The translations under genes and the position numbers were made by a program. The notes below the pieces were generated by a model, which made no database searches, was not told where the DNA came from, and saw nothing but the letters and a program-made list of their open reading frames with translations. DNA of 64,000 bases from Solen grandis (Eukaryota; Mollusca; Bivalvia; Adapedonta; Solenidae). Numbering within the stretch: position 1 is the first letter of the stretch; every line of letters begins with the position of its first letter. The stretch lies in assembly GCA_021229015.1 (NCBI GenBank), contig CM037785.1, positions 43,050,543 to 43,114,542 on the forward strand, in the 5' to 3' direction. This document shows, piece by piece, positions 24,201 to 32,049 of this stretch.

Positions 24201-26440
24201 TGATATGTACAGTAGGAAATGGATCTTATAGTCAATCCATTATTTGTATGGCTTTGTAATACTAATTGGGAAAAAATAAACACTCTTAAATTTAAAGATA
24301 CTGTCTTACGTTGTAGATTTAACAATAACATTTAAATGTTTAAAATAAATAGAAACAGAGGTATTTTAAGGAAAGGATTTAATGTAAGACATAAATATAG
24401 AGCAGATTCATTCATATGCACTCTTTTTAGCTCACCTGAGCACAAGGTGCTCATGTTGAGCTATTGTGATCTCCTTTTGTTCAGCGTATGTGCATGTGTG
24501 CGTCCGTGCATCTGATGTTAACAGTTTTCTTTAAACAACATCTCCTTCTAAACCACTTGGCCAAACTTAATGAAAATTGCCTTGGATGTTCCTTGCATTA
24601 AACTCTACCAAAGTTGTTCAAATGGTTCCGGTCAGTTACATATCTGGGTCACAGGAGCTAAAAATAGGTTTTTAAAGTGCAATCTTTAAAAATCCTCTCC
24701 TCTGAAACCGCAAGGCCTAGAACTTAGATATTTGGTGTGTGTCATTGTCTTATGGACCATTACCAAGTTTGTTCAAATCATGCCCCTGGGGTCGAAATTG
24801 GCTCCGTCCCGGGGCTCGCCTGATTTTACACAAACTTATTTAAGAAAAACTAGAAGAATCTTCTTGGTAGAAACCACAAGGCCTGGAGCTTAGATATTTG
24901 GTATGTGGCATTGTCTTATGGACCATTACCATGTTTATTCAAATCATGACCCTGGGGTCGAAATTGGCTCCGTCCTGGGGCTCGCCTGATTTTACATAGA
25001 TTTATATTAGAAAAACTAAAAAAATTGTCTTGTCAGAAACCACAAGGCCTGGAGTTTAGATATTTGGTGTGTAACATGGCCTTTTTATCAGAGAACATCT
25101 ACTAATTTTGATCAAGTCATGGTCCATGGGTCAAAATTGGCCCCGTCCTAGGGGTCACTTGATTTTATATAGACTTATTAGGGCTTATAATGACCTTCAA
25201 AGTTTGGATGGCAGGTACATTTTTTTGTGTTGAATTTAGATGATCTTGCTGTACTTCTGCGTGATTATGTATTCACTATGACTTGTAATACAATAATTGG
25301 TATTGGGGGCAGTGTGAGCAAATCAGGGCCATCATGTCCCTCTTGTTAATGCAAATGCCAATACATATAATATGATTTAAGCCAAGGACCACCTGTCTTT
25401 AATTTATTTGTTATACATATACAATGCAGCTGGATATAAATTACAACGCAGTATTAAGGTTGAGAACCTAAATGCAACACTATATACCTGTCTCAAGATT
25501 GTGAGATGTTAAGTTCCAGTATAATTTTAGCCTGTATTTATTTACAGGAACTTCCTGACCCCAGGGGCGGTGTGTGAGGTGAACATTGACTGTAAGACCA
25601 TGGACATTGTGATGCAGAGATTGAAGGCTGATAACAACAATCTCAATACCAGGTACACACTTTCACCGTCCATGTGAATTGGCAGTTCTTATATGCGTTA
25701 TTTGTGTGGGTGTAGAAGAACTATAGTACCTAATTTACTTATAAACCTGAAGACATGCAGTGCAGATACATGACAGTGCAAACCACTGTAATGTGAATGC
25801 CAAGTTAAAGGGGTTCTAATCATAGGCCCCTTAGTCTTATTTGTTCATTGTTGTCATTTAGTTACTTTATATTATTGCAGGCTGAATGTTGTGGGTTGGG
25901 ACCCCATACTGGTCAAGAACATTTCATGCCTTTCCCAGATGCAAAGCACTGGTCCAATCCAGGAAGCATGAGACAATGGCCCAGGGTAGTCCTGATTAAT
26001 AATAAATTTAGACCTACCTTGTAGTAACTTACCCTGTTGTATGTGTAACAGTGGTGATTATTTGTGTTCCAGTCGGTACATATTCCAGCCGGCTATGGAC
26101 CATGTCTATGCACTGATGAAGAAGGACAGTTACTCACGCTTCCTGCGGTCCGAGCAGTACAAGACTCTGCTTGATACGGCACAGAATCACTACCCCAAGA
26201 NNNNNNNNNNNNNNNNNNNNNNNNNNNNNNNNNNNNNNNNNNNNNNNNNNNNNNNNNNNNNNNNNNNNNNNNNNNNNNNNNNNNNNNNNNNNNNNNNNNN
26301 ACAAGCCAACACTGACACGTCACACACCTCCCCCTTTCTCCTGCATCACAGCCGCCTTTGCAGGAACAGTCAGTTCGGACACATTTGCAAATCTTCGACC
26401 AATTACCAAGTTTTTTGAGCTGAGACAGCCCATTTCTTAA
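100..26440 (+). CDS. R7-family RGS protein gene (RGS9/RGS11-like), partial, gene-level span
   Basis: This gene encodes a GTPase-activating regulator of heterotrimeric G-protein alpha subunits; R7 members work as complexes with Gbeta5 through their GGL domain. The six clear exons are 100-201, 2422-2483, 22420-22539, 23990-24193, 25548-25652 and 26073-26200, all with GT-AG borders and matching phases (0, 2, 2, 2, 2). Visible in order are the end of the linker, the GGL helix ending in YWEYDPFL, the R7 signature [13 protein letters not shown], and a full-length RGS domain. The N-terminal DEP part lies outside the window. [17 protein letters not shown] and [11 protein letters not shown] point to the RGS9/RGS11 side of the family rather than RGS6/RGS7; that placement is inference. 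A 100-N gap cuts the gene after the RGS domain. Repeats make up much of its introns. Confidence 0.93.
366..579 (+). mobile_element. SINE-like repeat, copy 1
   Basis: About 214 bp, shared with 33555-33770. Both copies contain TTGGCACT(C/T)AGCATAT, a central part with GGCAGCA(T/C)T and an end with GACGT(C/T)AA. The size and tail suggest a SINE, but no clear pol III boxes are seen. Confidence 0.5.
1225..1543 (+). mobile_element. HINE-like element relic (AACAAGAG family)
   Basis: It shares CTCCTCTGAAACCG, CTTGATCCATGTAGAA and the end GGGCCTCTATGGCCCTCTTGTT with the larger element at 35002-36342, read in the opposite direction. The hairpin end is missing. Confidence 0.6.
2422..2483 (+). CDS. RGS gene exon: GGL domain, first part
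   Basis: This short exon of 62 bp has acceptor CTTTCAG and donor GTGAGT. It starts in phase 0 and leaves two bases of a split codon. It reads [20 protein letters not shown], an amphipathic basic segment matching the G-gamma-like helix of R7 proteins, which docks on Gbeta5. It is too short to be called as an ORF and was found by reading splice sites. An intron of almost 20 kb follows. Confidence 0.85.
3352..3557. mobile_element. TTAA-flanked MITE (piggyBac-type), copy 1
   Basis: The terminal inverted repeats are CCCTTTCCCTCATA and TATGAGGGAAAGGG, flanked by TTAA at 3348-3351 and 3558-3561. No coding sequence. This copy has lost the inner palindrome found in copies 2 and 3. The TTAA target and CCC-starting ends suggest mobilisation by a piggyBac transposase. 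Confidence 0.85.
3640..3925 (+). mobile_element. HINE-like fragment, GCTCGACTATTC family
   Basis: It shares ATATGAGAGCTATTG and GTTAAAGTTTTGCATGC with the full copies at 20081-21361 and 40414-41568. Both ends are decayed. Confidence 0.55.
4331..5209 (+). mobile_element. HINE-like element with about 180-bp core repeats
   Basis: It starts TTTTTAGCTCACCTGAGC with a hairpin (CCTGAGCACATGTGCTCAGG), then TTCCGTCGTCC, then about four diverged units with GGTCAGGAGTTATGCCCCTT, and ends GGTGAGCATATTTAGGGCCA followed by a palindrome and CTCTTGTT. No coding capacity. Confidence 0.7.
5210..5650 (+). mobile_element. Second, truncated HINE-like copy adjoining the first
   Basis: Two further core units and another copy of the end (CTCAGGTGTGCAACTTTAGG, then CTTCTTGTT). 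The hairpin end is missing, so this is either a tandem partial duplication or the remains of an earlier insertion. Confidence 0.6.
6215..6600 (+). mobile_element. Diverged tandem repeat element
   Basis: Two imperfect units with CTGGATTTCCAAAT and AGCTCAAAGGTCAAGG-like parts, related to the core of the element at 14018-14662. Strongly decayed. Confidence 0.4.
6665..7523. mobile_element. TA-flanked inverted-repeat element (mariner-type MITE)
   Basis: 859 bp with 26-bp terminal inverted repeats matching at 21 positions; both begin CC(G/A)TAAA and share TCATGTAT and GTGCGCA. TA duplications lie at 6663-6664 and 7524-7525. The internal ORFs are short and unrelated to transposases. Confidence 0.75.
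7796..7990 (-). mobile_element. tRNA-derived SINE
   Basis: Read on the minus strand, it begins GGGGCATCC and then has an A-box-like segment TGGCCGAATGGGTAAAG (7963-7980 region). A B box, GGTTCGAATCC, lies at 7918-7928. A tRNA-unrelated body ending in CGACGGTAAAC follows. The spacing suits an internal pol III promoter. The head is too degenerate to be a working tRNA. Confidence 0.8.
8238..9232 (+). mobile_element. HINE-like element, TACGCC family, left-truncated
   Basis: Core units with GAACGCAACTCCTCCTAC repeat about every 170 bp, three good and one diverged. It ends GGCGGCGTATATTGTGGCAT followed by CACTGGCACTCTTGTT. The right part closely matches 59203-60575. The hairpin and microsatellite end is missing. 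Confidence 0.75.
10022..10251. mobile_element. TTAA-flanked MITE (piggyBac-type), copy 2
   Basis: 230 bp, flanked by TTAA on both sides. It has an internal hairpin at 10059-10125 with 33-bp arms, one mismatch and a one-base loop. Ends as in copy 1. Confidence 0.88.
11883..12777. mobile_element. hAT-type non-autonomous transposon
   Basis: 895 bp, bounded by a perfect 8-bp duplication CTATTAGT at 11875-11882 and 12778-12785. The ends are TAGGGCTG and CAGCCCTA. The subterminal DNA is dense in ATCGATAG-type palindromes on both sides. An 8-bp duplication with TAGGG-type ends is characteristic of hAT elements. The short internal ORFs show no transposase motif. Confidence 0.9.
13042..13424. mobile_element. 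Small hAT-type MITE
   Basis: 383 bp with ends TAGTGGTGGG and CCCACCACTA, flanked by AATGTGAG (13034-13041) and GATGTGAG (13425-13432), an 8-bp duplication with one change. No coding capacity. Confidence 0.8.
14018..14662 (+). mobile_element. HINE-like element with about 145-bp core repeats
   Basis: It starts TTATGCCACGCCATGAAATG with a CATGAAATGGCAATGGG hairpin-like start. It has three units containing AGGTTGCTAGCTTGAAGGTC and ends CATGTTGTATGGACACATG. Confidence 0.55.
15259..16057 (-). mobile_element. HINE-like element with 26-bp minisatellite, short copy
   Basis: Read on the minus strand it starts at the palindrome GCCATTGTAATGGC (near 16040). A spacer and about six 26-bp units (15740-15900) follow. 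Then come about 180-bp units with TCTTTTATACTTTTTGAGTT, a GACGG-type microsatellite and the end CAGTATACCCCCC. It is an inverted, shorter relative of 45503-48088. Confidence 0.75.
15740..15905 (-). repeat. 26-bp minisatellite, about six units
   Basis: Units of the form TCCATTATTACACTGTACTG + TTCAGC on the minus strand, with the same variants as the large array at 46455-47505. Confidence 0.9.
16271..16640 (+). mobile_element. HINE-like relic (GCTCACC family)
   Basis: It begins GTTTTAGCTCACCTTGTTCA with a short hairpin, and contains CTCCTCCTAAACTACCAGGC, matching the unit of related elements. The far end is not recognisable. Confidence 0.5.
16961..17186. mobile_element. TTAA-flanked MITE (piggyBac-type), copy 3
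   Basis: 226 bp, flanked by TTAA at 16957-16960 and 17187-17190. The internal hairpin is at 16990-17056. A short deletion lies near the left end, after CATAGAGGAA. Confidence 0.87.
17364..17456. repeat. Foldback inverted repeat
   Basis: Two 29-bp arms (17364-17392 and 17428-17456) match at 28 positions around a 35-base AT-rich loop that repeats part of the arm (ACTTAGCCAATA). Confidence 0.85.
17969..18060 (+). mobile_element. HINE-like terminal fragment
   Basis: It contains ACGCCCATCAAAGACGGGAC, a hairpin-forming end, followed by GGCGGCGTCC. The remainder is lost. Confidence 0.35.
20081..21361 (+). mobile_element. HINE-like element, GCTCGACTATTC family, copy 1
   Basis: It begins TTTTTAGCTCGACTATTCG with a TATTCGTAGAATA hairpin. 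Seven or so units with GGTTAAAGTTTTGCATGCAA follow. It ends GAATAGTCGAGCGTACTGTC with CTGTCCTCTGACAG as a palindrome and CTCTTGTT. The 12-base motif GCTCGACTATTC is inverted at the two ends. Confidence 0.85.
22300..22375 (-). mobile_element. Possible degenerate SINE head
   Basis: On the minus strand, GGGTTTCAACCCTGGTGGGG resembles a decayed B box region. No A box can be defined. It lies 45 bp upstream of an RGS exon. Confidence 0.25.
22420..22539 (+). CDS. RGS gene exon: end of GGL and conserved PSNPW linker
   Basis: The exon is 120 bp, with acceptor TTTCAG and donor GTGAGT. Its first base completes the isoleucine codon split by the preceding intron, and two bases are left at the end. It encodes [18 protein letters not shown] and then [19 protein letters not shown]. 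The DPF and SNPW(I/L)(S/T)DD motifs are hallmarks of R7-family RGS proteins and connect GGL to the RGS bundle. The phase match across the long intron argues that no coding exon is missing there. Confidence 0.93.
23990..24193 (+). CDS. RGS gene exon: RGS domain, N-terminal half
   Basis: The exon is 204 bp, with acceptor TTCCAG and donor GTTAGT, entering and leaving in the same phase as the previous exon. It encodes [20 protein letters not shown], then [20 protein letters not shown] and [11 protein letters not shown]. This is the first half of the nine-helix RGS fold, including the SxEN segment whose asparagine contacts the G-alpha switch region in known structures. The tryptophan usual in ENLxFW is tyrosine here (IRFY). 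Confidence 0.95.
24424..25347 (+). mobile_element. HINE-like element (GCTCACCTGAGC family) in RGS intron
   Basis: It begins TTTTTAGCTCACCTGAGCAC with a GAGCACAAGGTGCTC hairpin. Three units of about 175 bp contain AACCACAAGGCCTGGAGC. It ends AATCAGGGCCATCATGTCCC + TCTTGTT. The units match, in reverse, those at 54196-58153. Confidence 0.8.
25548..25652 (+). CDS. RGS gene exon: RGS domain, middle
   Basis: The exon is 105 bp, with acceptor TTTACAG and donor GTACAC. It encodes [20 protein letters not shown], then [15 protein letters not shown]. The FL(T/A)PGA and INIDxKTMDI stretches match the RGS9/RGS11 clade. The segment DNNNLN near the 3' end looks like a few extra residues in the loop before the last helices. 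Confidence 0.93.
25858..25985 (+). mobile_element. Possible SINE fragment
   Basis: GTGGGTTGGGACCCCATACT and the following CAAAGCACTGGTCCAATCCA look like the B-box end and body of a tRNA-derived SINE. No clean head. Confidence 0.3.
26073..26200 (+). CDS. RGS gene exon: RGS domain, C-terminal helices, cut by gap
   Basis: The acceptor GTTCCAG precedes position 26073, and the sequence runs into the N gap at 26201, so the donor site is not seen. The exon encodes [20 protein letters not shown], then [20 protein letters not shown]. This is the conserved last part of the RGS bundle (HxYxLMxxDSYxRFL). The usual alanine-glutamine pair before the histidine is alanine-methionine-aspartate here. Confidence 0.93.
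26201..26300. other. Assembly gap of 100 N
   Basis: Exactly 100 N characters, so the size is nominal rather than measured. The gap begins inside a coding exon, so an unknown length of RGS-gene sequence is missing: the end of this exon, at least one splice site, and possibly further tail exons. Confidence 0.99.
26301..26440 (+). CDS. Putative C-terminal tail exon of the RGS gene (after gap)
   Basis: Directly after the gap one frame stays open for 45 codons to TAA at 26438-26440. It reads [20 protein letters not shown] and ends in [15 protein letters not shown] second frame stays open for 38 codons and the third closes at once. The first frame looks more protein-like, with a proline-rich start and a basic/aromatic end. 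R7 tails after the RGS domain vary widely, so family resemblance cannot confirm it. No acceptor is visible because it would lie in the gap. Confidence 0.4.
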
Positions 26441-26608
26441 AGATAGTTCTATTTGCAAACCTGGGTGTTGTGGACAGTCCCCTTAAACGTTGTGTATACA
26501 TGTCATCATACGCAGTTTCCAAAAATCAACATTCCAGTTCCATTAGAACAGTTGTAAAAATAGTTCAACCAAAATACACAGGTAGCAGATATTTTAAATG
26601 TAAATAAG

Positions 26609-26614
26609 AATAAA
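26609..26614 (+). terminator. Candidate polyadenylation signal AATAAA
   Basis: An AATAAA hexamer lies about 170 bases after the putative RGS stop codon. The region is AT-rich and has further hexamers downstream, so this is only the first plausible site. Confidence 0.3.
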
Positions 26615-27004
26615 TTGGCTTAAACCTGACAACACTGTGTTTTGATAGAGTTAATCCATGAAATTGCTTTTCATTCAATTATTCCAGGAAACCATCTTTA
26701 GTATAATTTTCATATCCAAACAAAACATTTAAAATCTGAATTATTAATTCATAGATGAGGCTGTTGCTTCTTATATATTTTACATGGTGGAGAATATTCT
26801 CAAAAGACTTTTATTGATATGACAGGGCTGTAAAATTCTTTTATTTTATGTAATTTTGTTAACTGATGAAATACTGTATTCCATCAGTCAAACAAAATTC
26901 ATAATCTACAGTGTAATATAGATTCGCTGGAACTACTTTTTTCTTATAAAGGGCGTGTAACAGCCGTTAGCATAAAGTAGAAAAGAAAAAAGTTTCTTTG
27001 GGGT

Positions 27005-27118
27005 GAATCTGGAATATTTCTCATCTCAAAGTGATACAATTTTCACATGTTTCCTGTGCTACGTGCTCGTGAAGGTATTAAAATTGTATCACTTCTCGAT
27101 GAGATATATTCCATATTC
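27005..27118. repeat. Imperfect foldback repeat downstream of the RGS gene
   Basis: Arms 27005-27043 and 27080-27118 (39 bp each) match at 34 positions around a 36-base loop. If transcribed in the 3' UTR it would form a long hairpin. Confidence 0.8.
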
Positions 27119-29389
27119 AGTAAAAACTGTCATCTAATGTTCAGCTTTATTTCAGCTGAAGGAGAATTTTTCTACATCATTTTTTTTTTCTGTCTCATCA
27201 CATAATCAATGTTTTATGATATTTTTCATTGACCTCACCTTTTGAAGGTCACACTTTGCCAGGGCTAATATAAACCACATGTACCGGTATTCAAGCTTTG
27301 AATGTTTCCATCTGACATTTGGCCGTAAGTTCTTGAAAATACAGAAAAATGATCTCGTCTCAAACTCAGATATTATGCTATGATATACTTTGAATGTGAG
27401 GCCATATTTTGAGTTTTAGCATGTAAATCATAATAAAGTACAGTCCCTATTTTCATATATGTAGCCTGATCCTTGTTATACCCTTACTAAGAAATTTTAA
27501 GTAATTCAAGTTTCAAAACCTTACGTATATGCATGATATGATTATATGTCATTAGTTCTGTAGTTAAAATTGAGTGATAAAAAAGTAAAAATCACATGTA
27601 AAACATATATTTACAGGTAGATGTAGTATTATTTTTGTCCAAAGAATTGAATATATTAAATTTCAGTTAATACATTGTACATGTACTTTGAAATTGCCTT
27701 TACTGATACAAAGGTTTACATAATTATATAACAAATTTGTTTCAAATTATTTTTGTTATTTAAAGTCAAATAAATTCAAGTTAAAATTCAATTTCCATTT
27801 AGAAATTCACTCTAGGTATACAGGTAAATAATAGAGTCATATTTATCCTATGCTTCTTTTGCTATGAACTGTAAAATTTTGATGCAATTTAAATTATTGT
27901 ATTTAGTAGTAAACAGTGAAATAAAAAAATGTTTGGTTGCGATACTTAAAAAGATGACACATGTCATGTGTTCAATGTTTGTTTCATTTGGAGTGCATCA
28001 TATTTTTTTATACTCAATCTTAAAACCTTCTTTGATTTAAGTATTTGAATACCAATTTCCTTTTTTTTATTTTGTGTTCGTAGCTTATCTTCTTTTTTTC
28101 TTTTTTTTTTAATGTTCCTATCAAATAAAAAGTTTACATTTTGTCATCAATTATTTGATGAGACCTTATATATCAATCATGTAAACAGGATGTTGGTAGG
28201 ATTTTGACTGTTCAGGATCAACTTGTACCTAAGTATTTATGTAAGACTAGGTTTTAATTCCCAGAAATTTTAAGGTATAAAAATCATATGTAACCCTTTT
28301 TTCTAATCTAGTCCCTAAGCAGTGATTACCATGATGCATTTAATTTTTTTCATAATGTCTACCTCTTAGAGTATTTTAACTGCAATGAGGGCAAATAAGA
28401 TGCATTTTGATAATGCTTTAAAGTAACTGTACAATCTTATGTTTTTAATTCTTGCTATTTGATTACAGACATTTTCATGAGTTTCCTTTTCCATAAGGGA
28501 GATAATACTACTAAAGATTGTAGATGAATGTTATTTAGGCTACATCAGAACCATGCTTGGCACACTATAGATATGCCAGAGAGTTAACTTTACTTTACAA
28601 TATGAAGGCTTACAATATCCAGCTTCTGTGACCTTTTATGTGTCTCCTGCTGTTAGCAGAGGTGAAACACAGGGATCACTTTTCCATCATCTGTCTGTCT
28701 GTCCCTCACACTTTTTCCATCACACTTTAGCAGGTGACACACGTGTTACAAAGATAACTTGCTTCTTTAACTCAGTATAATTGCAATATTGCCCTGTTAT
28801 ATCTTTAACTGAAGAAATGTGTGAAAGGAATAATTCTGGGGGAAAAAAAAAATGAAAATCAAAAAAAAAGATACACAATCCATGCAGATATTCATGTAAC
28901 CAAATCTTCATACTCAGAACATCATGAAAACCAAATGTAAATTTAAGACCAGTATGAACCACAGACCAGTATTGTTTCGTAATATTAATACATGTATATG
29001 CATGCAGAATAATACAGTGAACTGCACGTCACATCTTCCAGAATGAATACCTGGTTGGTACCTTGTTGGTCCACTCCTCCCAGTCCTTGTCTGGGTTATC
29101 CCCTAATATCTACTGACTGGATTTCAGTGATACCCCGCATTTCAGAAGAAGATACACTGCCCAAAAAAGATAAATACATAAGCAATATGTTTCAGATGGA
29201 TGTTTTTTTATAGAGCTTTGACTGTTTTTATTCCAAATGCATGTTCAAATCCGAGTTTTATAGGTACTACTGGCTTTAAAATGTGAAAAAATCATGGGAT
29301 GCTAACCACTTTATTTGTAACAACAATCACTGCTTTATCTGCCAGTTTGTCCACAAATTGTTACATTTGGTCGACATAAATATTTTGTG

Positions 29390-29870
29390 CGGAAGGTGAG
29401 CTGTTGTGATCACCCTGCGTCTGTCGTTTTATGTTGTCAACAATTTAATTAAAAGACATCTCCTCTGAAACCGACTGGGTAAAATTGATGAAACTTGGCA
29501 TGAATAATACTTGGGTGGATCTTCACAAAAGTTGCTATAAAAATCTTGATCCATGTAGAACTCTGGTTTCCATGGCAACCAACACCATTTAAAAAAAAAA
29601 AAAAAATTAAAATAATCTCCTCTGAAACCAATGGTCAAAATTTAATTTCCTTTGACATAAATGATCACCTCATAGTTCTCTACCATAATTGCTAAAATGA
29701 AATTGATGGCCCCCTTATATACTCTTTATAGGAAATTTAAAAATCATCTTTTCTGAAACCAATGGTAGGAATTTTATTTCATTTGGCAAAGGTCATCTTA
29801 TTTTTCTCTACCATATTTGCTAAAATGATGTTAATCCCTTGAAAAAATAAGGCCCTGATGGCATTCATAC
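29390..29870 (+). mobile_element. HINE-like relic
   Basis: It starts GGTGAGCTGTTGTGATCACC, then CTCCTCTGAAACCGACTGGG, and repeats TCCTCTGAAACCAATGGT-like units. It ends at a decayed GGCCCTGATGGC palindrome. Same family as 35002-36342. Confidence 0.6.
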
Positions 29871-30270
29871 GCTAAAAATAGAATATTGATGATCTACCTT
29901 AATTAAATATACATGTATATTTATATAGTTGTTGTAAATATCATGGAATTGTTTCAAAGTGTTTGATTTAATTCATATATTTTTCTTTAAATACATTGTA
30001 AATCATAGCTAAACTAGCAGTGTTATTTTAATTCTTTTTAACTTTAAACCAGGTTTAAGGATTTTAAATATATAGACTTCTTTGTTGAGTGCTGGGTCTA
30101 TATTGCCTGTGTTTTGAAATAACTTGTACAATAACTGACATAATATTCATTTCTTCTCAAAGCAATGCACAAAATGGAATTTTGTTTTGTATGATAAATA
30201 TATGGTTCTTTATTGTCATTACATTGTTTTCATCCCCTAAAAAATAAGTCCTGCAAATGGTTGGCTTGTT

Positions 30271-30884
30271 TTTATGCTTCCTGAAGGAAGAGCATATAGT
30301 TGCTGCTTTGTCCGTTCATCCCGTCTGTTTGTCTGTCTGTTCGTTTGTCCATCTGTCTGTCATAATTTTTTTTCGGAGCATGTCATAAAAACTATGAGGT
30401 ATCAACATGAAACTTTATAGCTAAATACATCTAAATGAAGAGAAGTGTAGTGTACAAGACCATAACTCTGTTTTGTATAATTTAGGAGTTATTGCCCTTT
30501 GTTTTTTCATAATTAGATTTTGTCCGGAGTATAACACAAAAATTATAAGAGGTATCAACATGAAACTTCATAGGTAGATACATCTCAGTGAGGAGTAGTG
30601 CATTGTACAAGAACTATAACTCTGTTTTGCATAATTTATTGCGCTTTGTTATTTTTCATACTTAAATTTTGTCCGGAGCTAACATAGTATATTTAAGTAC
30701 CCATCAAGGAACAAAGTGCAGTTTGGGGAGTATCGGCCAGTTCTACCAACACTTGTCCTATTTAGTCTATATAGAAACCTTGAAATTGTTTTTATCTGAA
30801 ATTTTAATCAAAGTTAAACTGAATTGTTTAATTAAGCTGATGGTACTCTGGTGAGCATTCTAGGGCAAAGATGGCCCTCTTGTT
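30271..30884 (+). mobile_element. HINE-like element with Cys/Thr-poor 130-bp units
   Basis: It starts TTTATGCTTCCTGAAGGAAG + AGCATA, a hairpin, followed by GTCTGTTTGTCTGTCTG. Units contain GGTATCAACATGAAACTT. It ends GGCAAAGATGGCCCTCTTGT. Confidence 0.6.
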
Positions 30885-31549
30885 TCATTCCTTATTTATC
30901 TGTAAGTATTACAACTATTTTGTTTCTCTGTTGATATGTCTATTTTTTTGTTTTTATTTAGTGAAGAAAAGCATGACTGATGTTGTTTTTATGTCATTGA
31001 TGTTAAGTGTCAAATGAATATCTAACCTTACTTGATAATGTTTTAATGTCTGTCTTTTAACATGTAAACAAAAACTTGCACCAAAAGTATTGTTTTATTT
31101 TATTTTTTAAAAATGTTTTAATTACAGAATAAAAATTAAACTAGAACACCTTGTTGAATATTTTCCCCCTTTTGTTGTGAGGACTTAAAAGCCTCAGTGC
31201 GTTTTAGCTGGGAAAAATATATTTTTCAAAATTTCTAATCTCTTAATTTTTAATTAAGCACACATAAAGAAATATTCACCCGGAAGCCTTAGTTGTTCAG
31301 ACAGGGCAAAATAGTAAGGAAAATGGGCGGGGATTGTTCTGAAACACACTGTTCAGTAAAACCACGGATGTCACGGTGTACATGGGGTATTTCAGAAGTT
31401 CACGGACTTTTGCTATAGACTGAATAAATCTTGATACATGGTAGTAGAGGAGATAGGAAGAAAATCCACAAACTTCTGAAAGAAAAAAAACACAAAAAAA
31501 CTTGTGTGTTAATTTTATGCTGTCATGGTTTTGAGCTAAATATATAAAT

Positions 31550-32037
31550 ATATTGTATGTATATTTGTTGTGTGGATTGTATGTATGTTTGTTGTGTGGA
31601 CTGTATGTATGTTTTTTGTGTGGACTGTATGTATGTTTTTTGTGTGGACTGTATGTATGTTTTTTGTGTGGACTGTATGTATGTTTGTTGTGTGGATTGT
31701 ATGTGTTTTTTGTGTGGACTGTATGTATGTTTGTTGTGTGGACTGTATGTATGTTTGTTGTGTGGACTGTATGTATGTTTGTTGTGTGGACTGTATGTAT
31801 ATTTGTTGTGTGGACTGTATGTATGTTTTTTGTGTGGACTGTATGTATGTTTTTGTGTGGACTGTATGTATGTTTGTTGTGTGGACTGTATGTATATTTG
31901 TTGTGTGGACTGTATGTATGTTTGTTGTGTGGACTGTATGTATATTTGTTGTGTGGACTGTATGTATGTTTGTTGTGTGGACTGTATGTATATTTGTTGT
32001 GTGGACTGTATGTATATTTGTTGTGTGGATGGTAGGT
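31550..32037. repeat. 24-bp minisatellite, about 20 units
   Basis: Unit TGTATGTATGTTTGTTGTGT + GGAC, with TTTTT and TATAT variants and two units of odd length. Because 24 is a multiple of 3 and the unit has no stop, several frames stay open on both strands (for example HTYSPHNK repeats on the minus strand). These ORFs are not genes. Confidence 0.95.
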
Positions 32038-32049
32038 GACTAATAAATA

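Noticed and set aside
26041..26458. ORFs running across the N gap
   Set aside because: The gap length is nominal, so a frame carried through 100 N has no meaning.
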